DNA from: CAWAMD01 sp963783045
Lineage (GTDB): Bacteria > Actinomycetota > Nitriliruptoria > Nitriliruptorales > Nitriliruptoraceae
Length of the DNA stretch: 64,000 nt
Reading direction: 5' to 3'
Assembly: GCA_963783045.1 (NCBI GenBank)
Contig: CAWAMD010000002.1
Span: 186,001 to 250,000 of the forward strand
Under the pieces are notes generated by a model. It did no database searches. It was not told the origin of the DNA and was given only the letters and a program-made list of their open reading frames with translations. The translations under genes and the position numbers were made by a program. Positions 36,166 through 44,016 of the stretch are shown here, one piece after another (position 1 is the stretch's first letter; each line of letters begins with the position of its first letter).

Positions 36166-36320
36166 GCAGCCTCCCTGACGACCTCGGCGAGCTGGCCTGC
36201 GTCCGCAGGCAACCATGCCGTCGGCACCGGCGCGAGGCCCCATCGGACGTCGGTATCCGTGGCCACGCCGCTCTGGCAGGGTTGGCACCCGTGCCGCCAT
36301 TGCCCTCCCGGTTGGCGGCA

Positions 36321-36378
36321 TATAGGGTAGGGGGGTACCCCTCCTAGGGTGCCCGGTCCTGGGGTACCCCTCCTAGAC
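36321..36378. promoter_or_regulatory. Two CsoR-type copper operator palindromes
   Basis: Site 1 (36321-36350) reads TATAGGGTAGGGGGGTACCC followed by CTCCTAGGGT. Site 2 (36360-36376) repeats the core TGGGGTACCCCTCCTAG. The pattern of a TA-flanked G run facing a C run (GGGGTACCCC) resembles operators of the copper-sensing repressor CsoR and its relatives. They lie 70-130 bp before the YHS gene and the nuo-like operon. No csoR gene is in the window. Assignment by pattern only. Confidence 0.55.
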
Positions 36379-36448
36379 CGTTGCCGGCCGGCTGCTGGCC
36401 GACCGGGCCGACGACACGAGCCGACATCATCCCGACGAGGAGACACCG

Positions 36449-36595
36449 ATGGCAACCGCGACCGATCCCGTGTGCAACATGACCGTCGAGCAGGGCGACG
36501 CCGCCGCCACCGTGGACCACGAGGGCACCACCTACTACTTCTGCTCGAAGGACTGCGCCGAGGAGTTCGAGGAGAACCCCGAGGACTACACCTGA
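36449..36595 (+). CDS. YHS-domain metal-binding protein (48 residues)
   Basis: Seen: ATG at 36449 with GAGGAG upstream, stop at 36593. The protein has DPVCNM, YYFCSKDC and a FEENPEDY end: a complete YHS domain with Cys at residues 9, 32 and 36. Known: YHS domains are found in copper and heavy-metal proteins, including metallochaperones and the ends of copper ATPases. It lies behind two CsoR-like boxes and 41 bp before nuoA, so it is probably the first gene of the nuo-like operon. This makes a copper-linked role plausible (inference). Confidence 0.85.
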   Translation: MATATDPVCNMTVEQGDAAATVDHEGTTYYFCSKDCAEEFEENPEDYT

Positions 36596-36636
36596 GCCAC
36601 ACCGGACGGACCTGACCCGGTCGACAGGAGCACGAG

Positions 36637-36993
36637 GTGCTGGGCACGCTCGGGGCGGCCTTCGTCGTCCTGCTGGGCGGCGTCATCGCCGTGCTCGTCG
36701 GGCGATGGCTGCGTGACGCCACCGACCCGGCCGCCATCACGGTCCCCGAGCGTGTCCCCTTCGCCGGCGGCCACGAGCCCACCACCCACGCCTGGGCGCG
36801 CTTCCACGTCCGCTACTACGCGATGGCGATCCTCTTCCTCGCCTTCGACATGGAGATGGTCTTCATGTACCCGTGGGCGGTCGTCTACGTGCGCGAGGGC
36901 GTCACGGCGCTGATGGAGATGGTCATGTTCATCGTGATCCTGCTCATCGGCGTCTTCTACGCGTGGCGCGAGCGAGCGCTGGAGTGGCAGTGA
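36637..36993 (+). CDS. nuoA: NADH-quinone oxidoreductase subunit A-like protein
   Basis: Seen: 118 residues from a GTG at 36637, three helices. The family block VRYYAMAILFLAFDMEMVFMYPWA is present, with its FDxE. The loop that normally has a conserved Cys (YECG) reads PFAGGHEP here, so the Cys is gone. Known: NuoA is a membrane subunit at the quinone end of complex I, and that loop touches the quinone site. The stop overlaps the next start (GTGA). First membrane subunit of the complex-I-like operon. Confidence 0.9.
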   Translation: MLGTLGAAFVVLLGGVIAVLVGRWLRDATDPAAITVPERVPFAGGHEPTTHAWARFHVRYYAMAILFLAFDMEMVFMYPWAVVYVREGVTALMEMVMFIVILLIGVFYAWRERALEWQ

Positions 36994-38363
36994 GCCCCGT
37001 GCTCCGCCCTCTGTTGACCGGGCTGGCCGGGCGCGCCCCGGCCCCGGTCTTCGCGGCGGTCGGCGCAGGCCACTCCGGCGCGGCGGCCGTCGAACGGCTG
37101 CGGCTCGACCCGCGGGTTCGGCTCGTCGACTCGCCGCGGCACGCGACCGTGCTGCTCGTGACGGGCGTGCTGCCGGCGTCGTTGCTGCCGGCGCTGTCGC
37201 TGACGCACGATGCGCTGCCGCGACCCCGGGCGACGGTGCTCGTCGGCTCCCACGACCGCGCGCTGCGCGACGCCCTGCCCGACGCCATGACCGTCGGCGA
37301 CGACCGGCTCGGGGCCGGCGCGCTCGGCGACGTGGTCGTCGCCATCCACCGGTCGCTCGTCGCCGGCGAGCTGGCGAGCGAGGCACCGATCCTTCCCAAC
37401 GTCGACCCGGTCGAGTGGCGCGGAGTCGGCCCCTACGGACACGGCGGCTCGGCGATGACCGGCGGCCACCCCTACGGCCGGCCGCTGGCTGACCGCTCCG
37501 ACGACCTCCGCGACGGGCTGAAGCTCGACACGGTCGAGATCACGCTCGGCCCGTTCCTGCCCGGCTTCCCGGCCGGCCTCCAGCTGCGCGCCGGCGTCCG
37601 GGGCGACATCCTCGACGGCTGCGAGATCGTCGACAACCCCTTCGACGCGGTCGAGGTCGACCGCCGCGACCCCCTGGCCGGGCTGGACCGGATCGCCGAC
37701 CGCGAGCTCGCCCGCGCCCGCCACCACCTGCACCGGGTGGCGCTGCAGCTGCGGCTCGCCGGCCTCGACGGGCTCGGGCTGCGGGCGCTGCGGCTGGCGT
37801 CGACGGCAGACCTACCGCCGCCCGCAGCGGTCCATGCACTGCGGCGGGCGGTCGCCCGGACCGGCCTCGAGCGGTGGTCCCTCGGCGGCGTCGGCGTGTT
37901 CGACGCCCGGGAGGTCGCGGACCGCGGGCTCGGGCTCCTCGCCCGCGCATCGGGCGTCGGCGAGGACGCCCGCGCCGACGACCCGGCCTACACGGCGCTC
38001 GGGTTCACCCCGTGCACCGGCGAGGCCGGCGACGTGTCGGCTCGCCTCGTCTGCCGGCTCGCCGAGGCCGCGCAGTCGCTCGACCTCGCGGCCCGTGCCG
38101 GCGACGCCGAGGCCGGCCCCGACCGCGAAGGCATCTACGGCCACGAGGCCAGCGCCGCCGACGGGCAGCGGGCCCGCGGCGAGATGATCGACGGCGGCCT
38201 GCTCGTCGGCATGGAGTGGGGCGACGCACTCGCGACGCTCGTCAGCCTCGACCTCGACCTGGCCGTGGGCTCTTCGCCGGTGCCACGGCCCGGCGAGAGG
38301 CCTGGCGGCGATCCCGACGACACACCGGACGGGGATCCCGACGACGCGCCGGTGCCCGTATGA
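36990..38363 (+). CDS. Fused, cysteine-poor NuoB/NuoD-like protein
   Basis: Seen: 457 residues from a GTG at 36990. Residues about 40-120 follow NuoB: VDSPRHATVLLVTGVLP, then LPRPRATVLVGS. The paired Cys and two later Cys that bind cluster N2 in NuoB are all absent. Residues about 140-300 recall NuoD: VEITLGPFLPGFPAGLQLR and GDILDGCEIVDNPF. The only Cys are at 211, 342 and 355. A Pro/Asp/Gly-rich tail ends it. Known: NuoB and NuoD form the quinone-reducing module at the base of complex I. Inference: this protein docks on NuoA/NuoH but cannot hold the N2 cluster in the usual way. Overlaps nuoH by four bases. Confidence 0.7.
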   Translation: MSPVLRPLLTGLAGRAPAPVFAAVGAGHSGAAAVERLRLDPRVRLVDSPRHATVLLVTGVLPASLLPALSLTHDALPRPRATVLVGSHDRALRDALPDAMTVGDDRLGAGALGDVVVAIHRSLVAGELASEAPILPNVDPVEWRGVGPYGHGGSAMTGGHPYGRPLADRSDDLRDGLKLDTVEITLGPFLPGFPAGLQLRAGVRGDILDGCEIVDNPFDAVEVDRRDPLAGLDRIADRELARARHHLHRVALQLRLAGLDGLGLRALRLASTADLPPPAAVHALRRAVARTGLERWSLGGVGVFDAREVADRGLGLLARASGVGEDARADDPAYTALGFTPCTGEAGDVSARLVCRLAEAAQSLDLAARAGDAEAGPDREGIYGHEASAADGQRARGEMIDGGLLVGMEWGDALATLVSLDLDLAVGSSPVPRPGERPGGDPDDTPDGDPDDAPVPV

Positions 38364-39295
38364 GCAGCGCCGCCGCCCGCGTCCTCGTGTCCGTCGCGTC
38401 CATCGCCGCTGCGGTGGGTGTCGGCGCGTGGCTCGTCGGCGTCCTCGAACAGGTCGCCCGGACCCGCACCGCCGGCCTGCCCGTCGGCTGGCGAGGGACG
38501 CTCGCCGCCCCGGGCCGACGCGCCGCGACCCTGCTGATCCAGTCACGCACGACGACCGAGCGCCCCGACTGGCAGGCCTGGGCGCTGGCACCGGCGCTGC
38601 TCGTCGGGCTCGGTGCGAGCATGCTCGTGGTCGTGCCCGTGCGTGCCGGCGTCGCGGTCGCCGACGTGCCGCACGGGATGATCCTGTTCGGGGCGGCGGC
38701 GGCGCTGGTGGTCATCCCGACGTTCCTCGAGGGCTGGTCGCCGAACAGCATCCTCGCGCTCATCGGCGGCTACCGGATGTTCGCCCAGGCGCTGTCCTAC
38801 ATGATCCCGTTCGCGCTCGTGCTGATCGGGGCCGCCCTGCCGGCGCAGTCGCTGGCGTTCGGGGACATCGTCGTCGACCAGCACGGGCTGTGGAACGTGG
38901 TCCGGATGCCGCTCGGGCTCCCGATCTATCTCGTGTGCGTGGCGGGTCTGGCGTTCTACGGGCCGGTCGGGCTGCCGGGCGCCGCCGACCTCGCCGGCGG
39001 GATCGACCTCGAGGCGTCCTCGGTGCACCTGCTCGCGTGGCGGACCGGGCAGCGGGCCGTCCTGGTCGGCGCGTCGGCCGTGGGTGCCACCGCCTTCCTC
39101 GGCGGGTGGCAGGGGCCGTGGCTGCCAGGGCCGGTATGGGTGGTGCTCAAGACGGCGGCGCTGCTGGCCGCGCTGGTGTGGGCGGGCGAGCGTCTCGCCC
39201 GGATCCGGCCCGAGCGGTTCGTCGTATGGGCCTGGACGATCCTGCTGCCGGCCGCGCTGGTCGACATCTTCGTGACCGGGGGGTGGCTGCTGTGA
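38360..39295 (+). CDS. nuoH: NADH-quinone oxidoreductase subunit H-like protein, divergent
   Basis: Seen: 311 residues, about eight helices. The helix block GWSPNSILALIGGYRMFAQA is recognisably NuoH (compare GW..NNKYALLGGLRAAAQ). The following SYMIP has Met148 where the family has Glu (SYEIP/V). The first cytoplasmic loop lacks the usual GPNR signature, and the loop around residues 203-220 (GLPGAADLAGGIDLEASS) only partly matches the acidic E-channel entrance. Known: NuoH forms most of the quinone chamber and the start of the proton path. Inference: membrane role kept, quinone/E-channel chemistry altered. Overlaps nuoJ by four bases. Confidence 0.8.
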   Translation: MSSAAARVLVSVASIAAAVGVGAWLVGVLEQVARTRTAGLPVGWRGTLAAPGRRAATLLIQSRTTTERPDWQAWALAPALLVGLGASMLVVVPVRAGVAVADVPHGMILFGAAAALVVIPTFLEGWSPNSILALIGGYRMFAQALSYMIPFALVLIGAALPAQSLAFGDIVVDQHGLWNVVRMPLGLPIYLVCVAGLAFYGPVGLPGAADLAGGIDLEASSVHLLAWRTGQRAVLVGASAVGATAFLGGWQGPWLPGPVWVVLKTAALLAALVWAGERLARIRPERFVVWAWTILLPAALVDIFVTGGWLL

Positions 39296-39948
39296 CGGGC
39301 GGGATCTGGGTCGACCTCGCGTTCGGGACGTTCGCGGTCGCGGCGGTGGTGACCGGCATCCTCGTGTTCGTGACCGACTCGATGATCCGGGCGTCGTTCT
39401 GGCTGCTCGCGTCGTTCCTGAACGTCGGGGCGATCCTGCTGCTGCTCAACGCCCGGTTCCTCGGGTTCTCGGTGCTGCTGATGATGGCCGGCGAGATGTC
39501 GGTCATGGCCATCTTCATGGTGATGTTCATGATGAACCCGGCCGGCCTGAACCCGATGATGATGGTCCACCAGCACAAGGCGTCGATCATCGCCGGGGTG
39601 GTGGCGTTCCTCGCGTTCGGGTCGGTCGGCGTGCTCGTCGACTTCCCGCAGCGCCCCGCCACGCAGTCGAGCGCGGAGGTGACCACCCAGCTCGGGTTCG
39701 AGGAGCTCGGCGACTCGATGCTCATCTTCGAGACCGCCGGCGCGACCCTGCTCGCGACGATGATCGGGACCATGGCGGTCGTCACCCGCAAGGGCCGCTA
39801 CGGCGACGCCGAGGAGGGCTCGGTCCCGCCGCCCCTCGACCCGCCCGAGCCGGAGGCCGCCGGGACCGGCGCTGGCGCCGAGACCGATGGCGCGTCCGAG
39901 GTCGCCGAGGTCGCCGACCGTCCGGCCGACGCAGAGGGCCGGCCATGA
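39292..39948 (+). CDS. nuoJ: NADH-quinone oxidoreductase subunit J-like protein
   Basis: Seen: 218 residues from a GTG at 39292, five helices followed by a long Pro/Glu/Ala-rich tail. FWLLASFLNVGAILLLLNARFLGF and MMAGEMSVMAIFMVMFMMNP correspond to helices 2 and 3 of NuoJ. The usual YAGA pi-bulge motif of helix 3 reads MAGE. The region before helix 5 has MMMVHQHKA. Known: NuoJ helix 3 changes shape during turnover and links the quinone site to the antiporter subunits. The stop is followed by a 270-bp non-coding insert rather than nuoK directly. Confidence 0.82.
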   Translation: MTGGIWVDLAFGTFAVAAVVTGILVFVTDSMIRASFWLLASFLNVGAILLLLNARFLGFSVLLMMAGEMSVMAIFMVMFMMNPAGLNPMMMVHQHKASIIAGVVAFLAFGSVGVLVDFPQRPATQSSAEVTTQLGFEELGDSMLIFETAGATLLATMIGTMAVVTRKGRYGDAEEGSVPPPLDPPEPEAAGTGAGAETDGASEVAEVADRPADAEGRP

Positions 39949-40218
39949 CGCGTACGCGACCGGTCGCCGCAGCCGCCCGGACCAACGTCCTGGGTAGAAA
40001 TCGTCCGGACCCCTCGGAGGAAATCGACCCAGGACGGTCGGAGCCTCCCGCCAGCCACGTTCTGGGTAGAAATCGTCCGGACAGCTCGGAGGAAATCGAC
40101 CCGGAGGACGTGCGGGGCGTGCGGGGCGTGCGGGGCGTGAGGTCGCGGGGGGTGCCGGCGGCGCCGGCGGTGCGGCGGGCTGCGGTGCCGGCGGCGCTCG
40201 GGGCGCGGAGGTGCCGGC
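39949..40218. repeat. nuoJ-nuoK intergenic insert with two palindrome-bounded direct repeats
   Basis: Copy 1 (39986-40036) starts CGTCCTGGGT and ends ACCCAGGACG, a 10-bp inverted repeat. Copy 2 (40058-40110) starts CGTTCTGGGT and ends ACCCGGAGGACG. Both share GGTAGAAATCGTCCGGAC and CTCGGAGGAAATCGACCC. A 9-bp run GTGCGGGGC then repeats three times (40110-40138). The frame through the insert is open but reads like non-protein sequence (LGRNRPDPSEEIDP twice, then Arg/Ala runs). All other genes in this operon overlap or nearly touch, so the insert is exceptional. Confidence 0.8.
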
Positions 40219-40524
40219 GTGACGCTCGACACACTGCTCGTGACCGCGGCGGCGCTGTTCGGCGTCGGCGTGTACGGGGCGCTGTCCCAGCAGTCCTTCG
40301 TGATGATCATGATGGGCATCGAGCTGATGATCAACGGGGCGCTGCTCGCCGGCGTGTCGACGTGGGCCTACACGTCCGGCGGGTCACCGAAGGGCCAGAT
40401 GCTCGGCGTCGTGATCCTGACCGTCATGGCGGTCGAAGCGGCGCTCGGGTTCGCGGTCGTCATCGTGATCTACCGCGTACGCAAGGCCGACATCACCGAG
40501 AAGACGAAGCGGCTGCGCGGCTGA
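40219..40524 (+). CDS. nuoK: NADH-quinone oxidoreductase subunit K-like protein
   Basis: Seen: 101 residues from a GTG at 40219, three helices. Both conserved membrane glutamates of NuoK are present: MGIELMINGALL and TVMAVEAALGFAVVIVIYR. Known: these glutamates form part of the central proton channel together with NuoJ. The stop and the nuoL start overlap (TGATG). Confidence 0.92.
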   Translation: MTLDTLLVTAAALFGVGVYGALSQQSFVMIMMGIELMINGALLAGVSTWAYTSGGSPKGQMLGVVILTVMAVEAALGFAVVIVIYRVRKADITEKTKRLRG

Positions 40525-42524
40525 TGGTCTTCCTGCCGATCCTCCTGCCGCTCGTCGCCGGGCTCCTGCTGTGGGCCGGCGGGGCGGGCCGTGCGCGGCG
40601 GGGCGACGCCGGCGGCGAGGCAGGACACGCGACGGGACGGGGCACGGCCGCCACCCTGGGTACGACAGCCACGCTCGTCATGCTCGCCACGCTCGCCGCC
40701 GCGATGGTCGCCGCGGTCGGCGGGGCGACCGGCGACTGGGGCTGGGGCGCCGGGCTCGTCTGGCATCTCGACGCCGGGCGCGTCGCCGGGGTCGCCGCCG
40801 TCCTCGTCCCGCTCGTCGCCGCACCCGTCGTGGCCTACACCGCCGCGCACGAGGCGCCGGCGCTGCTCCCCCGGCTGCTCGGCCTCATGGTGGCGTTCGT
40901 CGGGGCGATGGAGCTCCTCGTCCTCGCCGGCGACCTGCTGAGCCTGACGATCGGCTTCGAGCTCGTCGGGGCGCTGTCCTGGGCGCTCATCGGTGCCCAG
41001 TGGCAGGATGCCGACAACCCGGCCCGCGCCGCCCACGCGTTCAACGCCACCCGGGTCGCCGGGCTCGCGCTGTTCCTCGCCGCGGGGGCGACGTTCGCCG
41101 CGACCGGGTCGCTCTCCTACGAGGCGATCGCGAGCGTGCCCCGGCCCCTGCTCGACGTGGTGGCCGGCGCGGTGCTCGTCGCGGCGGCGTCGAAGTCCGC
41201 GCAGGTGCCCTTCGCCCCCTGGCTGTTCTCGGCCATGGCCGGCCCGACGCCGGTGTCGGCCCTGCTGCACTCGGCGACGATGGTCGCGGCCGGCGCCTAC
41301 GTCGTCATCCGGCTCGAGGCGCCACTCGCGGCCATCGGGTGGTTCGGGCCGGCGGTGATCGTCGTCGGGCTCGTCACCGCGATCGCCGGCGGGGCGGTCG
41401 CGGCAGTGGCGGACCACGGCAAGCGGCTGCTCGCGGCGTCAACGTCGGCGCAGTACGGGCTGATGTTCGTGGCGGCCGGCGCCGGGGCGACCGGCATCGC
41501 GCTCGCCCACCTCGTCGCCCACGCGCTCTTCAAGTCGCTGCTGTTCCTCGGTGTCGGCATCGGGATGCATGCGGTCGACACCGCCGACGTGCGGCGCATG
41601 CACCTCGGCCGGGACCTCCCCGCGACTACCGTGGCGTTCGCGGTCGGTGCGCTCGCCCTGGCCGCCGTACCGCCGCTCGGCGGGGCCTGGACGAAGGACG
41701 CGATCGTCGCCGCCGCCCTGCAGCAGCAGGTCGGCGCCGGGGCGCTGACCCTGGTCGCCGGGTTCCTGTCGGCCCTGTACGCCACGCGGCTCGGGCTGCT
41801 CGCCTTCGGGCCACCCCACCTCGCCGGCGACCGCGCGCGGCCCGCCGTGACCGGGGACCGCGACGTGCACCGGCCGCCCCGCGTCGAGGTCGTCGCCGTC
41901 TGGGTGCTCGCCGCCCTGAGCCTCGCGCTCGGCGTGCTCTGGGTGCCGGGAGCCGCGCACGTCGTCGAGCGGGTCACCGGCCTGACGGTGAGCGAGGGCG
42001 CGTTCTGGCAGCTCGCGCTGTCGGTCACGCTGCTGGTCGTCGGCGCCGGGATCGTCGTCGCCGACCTGCGGGCCGGCCGGGGTGCGTCGTTCGGGCTCGC
42101 TGACCGGCACCGTGGTCTCGTCGCCGACTGGTTCGGGCTCCCCGCCGCGACGAAGGTGACGCTCGTCGACCCGTCCCTGGCCCTCGCGCGGGCCGCCGCC
42201 CGGTTCGACGACCGCGTCGTCGACGCCGGCGTCCGGGGCGCCGTCGCCCTCGCACGCGCGGCCTCACGGCTGTCCTCCCGCTGGGCCGAGCTCGGCATCG
42301 ACGGGATCGTCCGGGCGATCGCCGGCGGGACGCTGCGGGGCGCCGACGTGTCGCGGATCGCCGACGACCGTGGCGTCGACGGAGCCGTCGAGGGCCTCGC
42401 CGAGGGCGTCGGTACCGCCGGCCGCCGCTCCCGGTCGCTGCAGACCGGCCTCGCCCACCACTACTACCTGATCATGGCCGTCGGGATCGCGGTGCTCGCG
42501 GTCGCGCTCGCCATCTGGAGGTGA
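40524..42524 (+). CDS. nuoL: NADH-quinone oxidoreductase subunit L-like protein
   Basis: Seen: 666 residues from the ATG at 40524. Antiporter-like core with the key residues in place: Glu in LTIGFELVGALSW, Lys in AAASKSAQVPFAPWLFSAM followed by GPTPVSALLHSATMVAAGAY, and Lys in GGAWTKDAIVA. The C-terminal lateral helix (about residues 560-640) and a last helix (LQTGLAHHYYLIMAVGIAV) are present, so this is a full NuoL and not an Mrp subunit. Known: NuoL is the distal proton pump of complex I. Five bases separate it from nuoM. Confidence 0.9.
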   Translation: MVFLPILLPLVAGLLLWAGGAGRARRGDAGGEAGHATGRGTAATLGTTATLVMLATLAAAMVAAVGGATGDWGWGAGLVWHLDAGRVAGVAAVLVPLVAAPVVAYTAAHEAPALLPRLLGLMVAFVGAMELLVLAGDLLSLTIGFELVGALSWALIGAQWQDADNPARAAHAFNATRVAGLALFLAAGATFAATGSLSYEAIASVPRPLLDVVAGAVLVAAASKSAQVPFAPWLFSAMAGPTPVSALLHSATMVAAGAYVVIRLEAPLAAIGWFGPAVIVVGLVTAIAGGAVAAVADHGKRLLAASTSAQYGLMFVAAGAGATGIALAHLVAHALFKSLLFLGVGIGMHAVDTADVRRMHLGRDLPATTVAFAVGALALAAVPPLGGAWTKDAIVAAALQQQVGAGALTLVAGFLSALYATRLGLLAFGPPHLAGDRARPAVTGDRDVHRPPRVEVVAVWVLAALSLALGVLWVPGAAHVVERVTGLTVSEGAFWQLALSVTLLVVGAGIVVADLRAGRGASFGLADRHRGLVADWFGLPAATKVTLVDPSLALARAAARFDDRVVDAGVRGAVALARAASRLSSRWAELGIDGIVRAIAGGTLRGADVSRIADDRGVDGAVEGLAEGVGTAGRRSRSLQTGLAHHYYLIMAVGIAVLAVALAIWR

Positions 42525-42528
42525 TGAC

Positions 42529-44010
42529 GTGCTGACCGCCGCCATCTTCGTACCCCTCGCCGGCGCGGTCGCGCTGCTGGCCGCCCGGCGTCTCGACGCG
42601 CGGACCCAGCGGATCGCGGCCACCGTGATCGCGGCCGTGCCGCTGGTCCTGCTGGTCGTCGCCTGGACACGCTTCGACGGCACCGGCGGGTTCGAGCTCG
42701 TCGAGCAGGTGTCGTGGATCCCTTCGCTCGGGGTCGCCTACAAGGTGGGGCTCGACGGGATCTCGCTCGTGCTCGCGGTGATGTCGGCGCTGCTGTTCGT
42801 CGGGTCGGCGGCCTACCCCGTCGACGTGAAGGGCCGCGGCGCCGAGTACTTCGCATGGCTGCTCTTCCTCGAGACCGTCTCGCTCGGCGTGTTCCTCGCC
42901 CTCGACCTGTTCCTCTTCTACGTGTTCTGGGACCTCACGCTCGTCGGCATGTACTTCCTCATCGGCGTGTGGGGGCACGGCGACGCGAAGCGGGCCGCGA
43001 TCAAGTTCTTCCTCTACACGCTCGCCGGGTCGCTCGTGATGCTGCTGGCGATCCTGGGGCTGGCCCTCGCCACCGACCCGCTGACCTTCGACATCCCGAC
43101 GCTGATCGCGACCCACCCGCTCGCCGGCGGCGGGCTGACCGCGACGCTGGTCTTCGTCGGGTTCGCGATCGGACTCGGCGTGAAGACGCCGCTCGTGCCG
43201 GTCCACACGTGGCTGCCGCCGGCCCACGTCGACGCGCCGGCGCCGGCCTCGACGATCCTCGCCGGGGTGCTGCTGAAGATGGGCACCTACGGGTTCATCC
43301 GGATCCTGCTGCAGATGATGCCCGACACCTTCGCCCAGTTTGCGCTGCCGATCGGGATCATCGCCGTCGTCTCGATCGTGTACGGCGCGCTCGTGGCGCT
43401 CGGGCAGAACCACCTGAAGCGCCGGATCGCGTACACGTCCGTGAACCACATGGGCTACACGATCCTCGGGATCGCCGTGGCGGCCGCGGCCCTGACGAGC
43501 GGGCATCCCGACGCGCAGCGGCTCGCCCTGACCGGCGCGGTCGTCGAGATGGTCGCCCACGGGCTGATCACCGGGGCGCTGTTCCTCATCTCGGGGTCGT
43601 TCTGGGCCCGCGGGCACGAGTACGACCTCGACGCCTACGGCGGGCTGGCCAGCCGCGCCCCGCTGCTGACGGGCGCCACGATCCTCGCGGCGTTCGCAAG
43701 CCTCGGGCTGCCCGGCCTGGCCGGGTTCGTCGCCGAGTTCCAGATCTTCGTCGGGACCTTCGCGGTCTATCCGTGGCTCGCCGGGATCGGCCTGCTCGGC
43801 GTGCTGATCACGGCGGCGCTGTTCCTGCAGCTGCTCCAGAAGCTGTTCCTCGGTGAGCTGCCGGCACGATGGAACGGCTGGCGCGACCTCGTGTCGTCCG
43901 AGACGGCGGTGCTGGCGGCCGTGCTGATCCCGGTCGTGGCGATCGGGGTGGCGCCCGCCTGGCTGCTGAACCCGATCGAGACCGCGACCCGCGCGATCGT
44001 CGGAGGCTGA
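42529..44010 (+). CDS. nuoM: NADH-quinone oxidoreductase subunit M-like protein
   Basis: Seen: 493 residues, about fourteen helices, GTG start at 42529. FLFYVFWDLTLVGMYFLIGVWG is the helix-5 block; the family Glu is Asp135 here. Lys in GLGVKTPLVPVHTWLPPAHVDAPAP and the following LKMGTYGFIR are as usual. RRIAYTSVNHMGYTILG is typical NuoM. Known: one of the three antiporter-like pumps. Translation follows nuoL by four bases, and nuoN starts six bases after its stop. Confidence 0.93.
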   Translation: MLTAAIFVPLAGAVALLAARRLDARTQRIAATVIAAVPLVLLVVAWTRFDGTGGFELVEQVSWIPSLGVAYKVGLDGISLVLAVMSALLFVGSAAYPVDVKGRGAEYFAWLLFLETVSLGVFLALDLFLFYVFWDLTLVGMYFLIGVWGHGDAKRAAIKFFLYTLAGSLVMLLAILGLALATDPLTFDIPTLIATHPLAGGGLTATLVFVGFAIGLGVKTPLVPVHTWLPPAHVDAPAPASTILAGVLLKMGTYGFIRILLQMMPDTFAQFALPIGIIAVVSIVYGALVALGQNHLKRRIAYTSVNHMGYTILGIAVAAAALTSGHPDAQRLALTGAVVEMVAHGLITGALFLISGSFWARGHEYDLDAYGGLASRAPLLTGATILAAFASLGLPGLAGFVAEFQIFVGTFAVYPWLAGIGLLGVLITAALFLQLLQKLFLGELPARWNGWRDLVSSETAVLAAVLIPVVAIGVAPAWLLNPIETATRAIVGG

Positions 44011-44016
44011 GCGGCG

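Noticed and set aside
39945..40523. Upstream extension of the nuoL frame to an ATG at 39945
   Set aside because: This part reads through the nuoJ-nuoK repeats and the nuoK gene in another frame; NuoL homology begins at the ATG at 40524.
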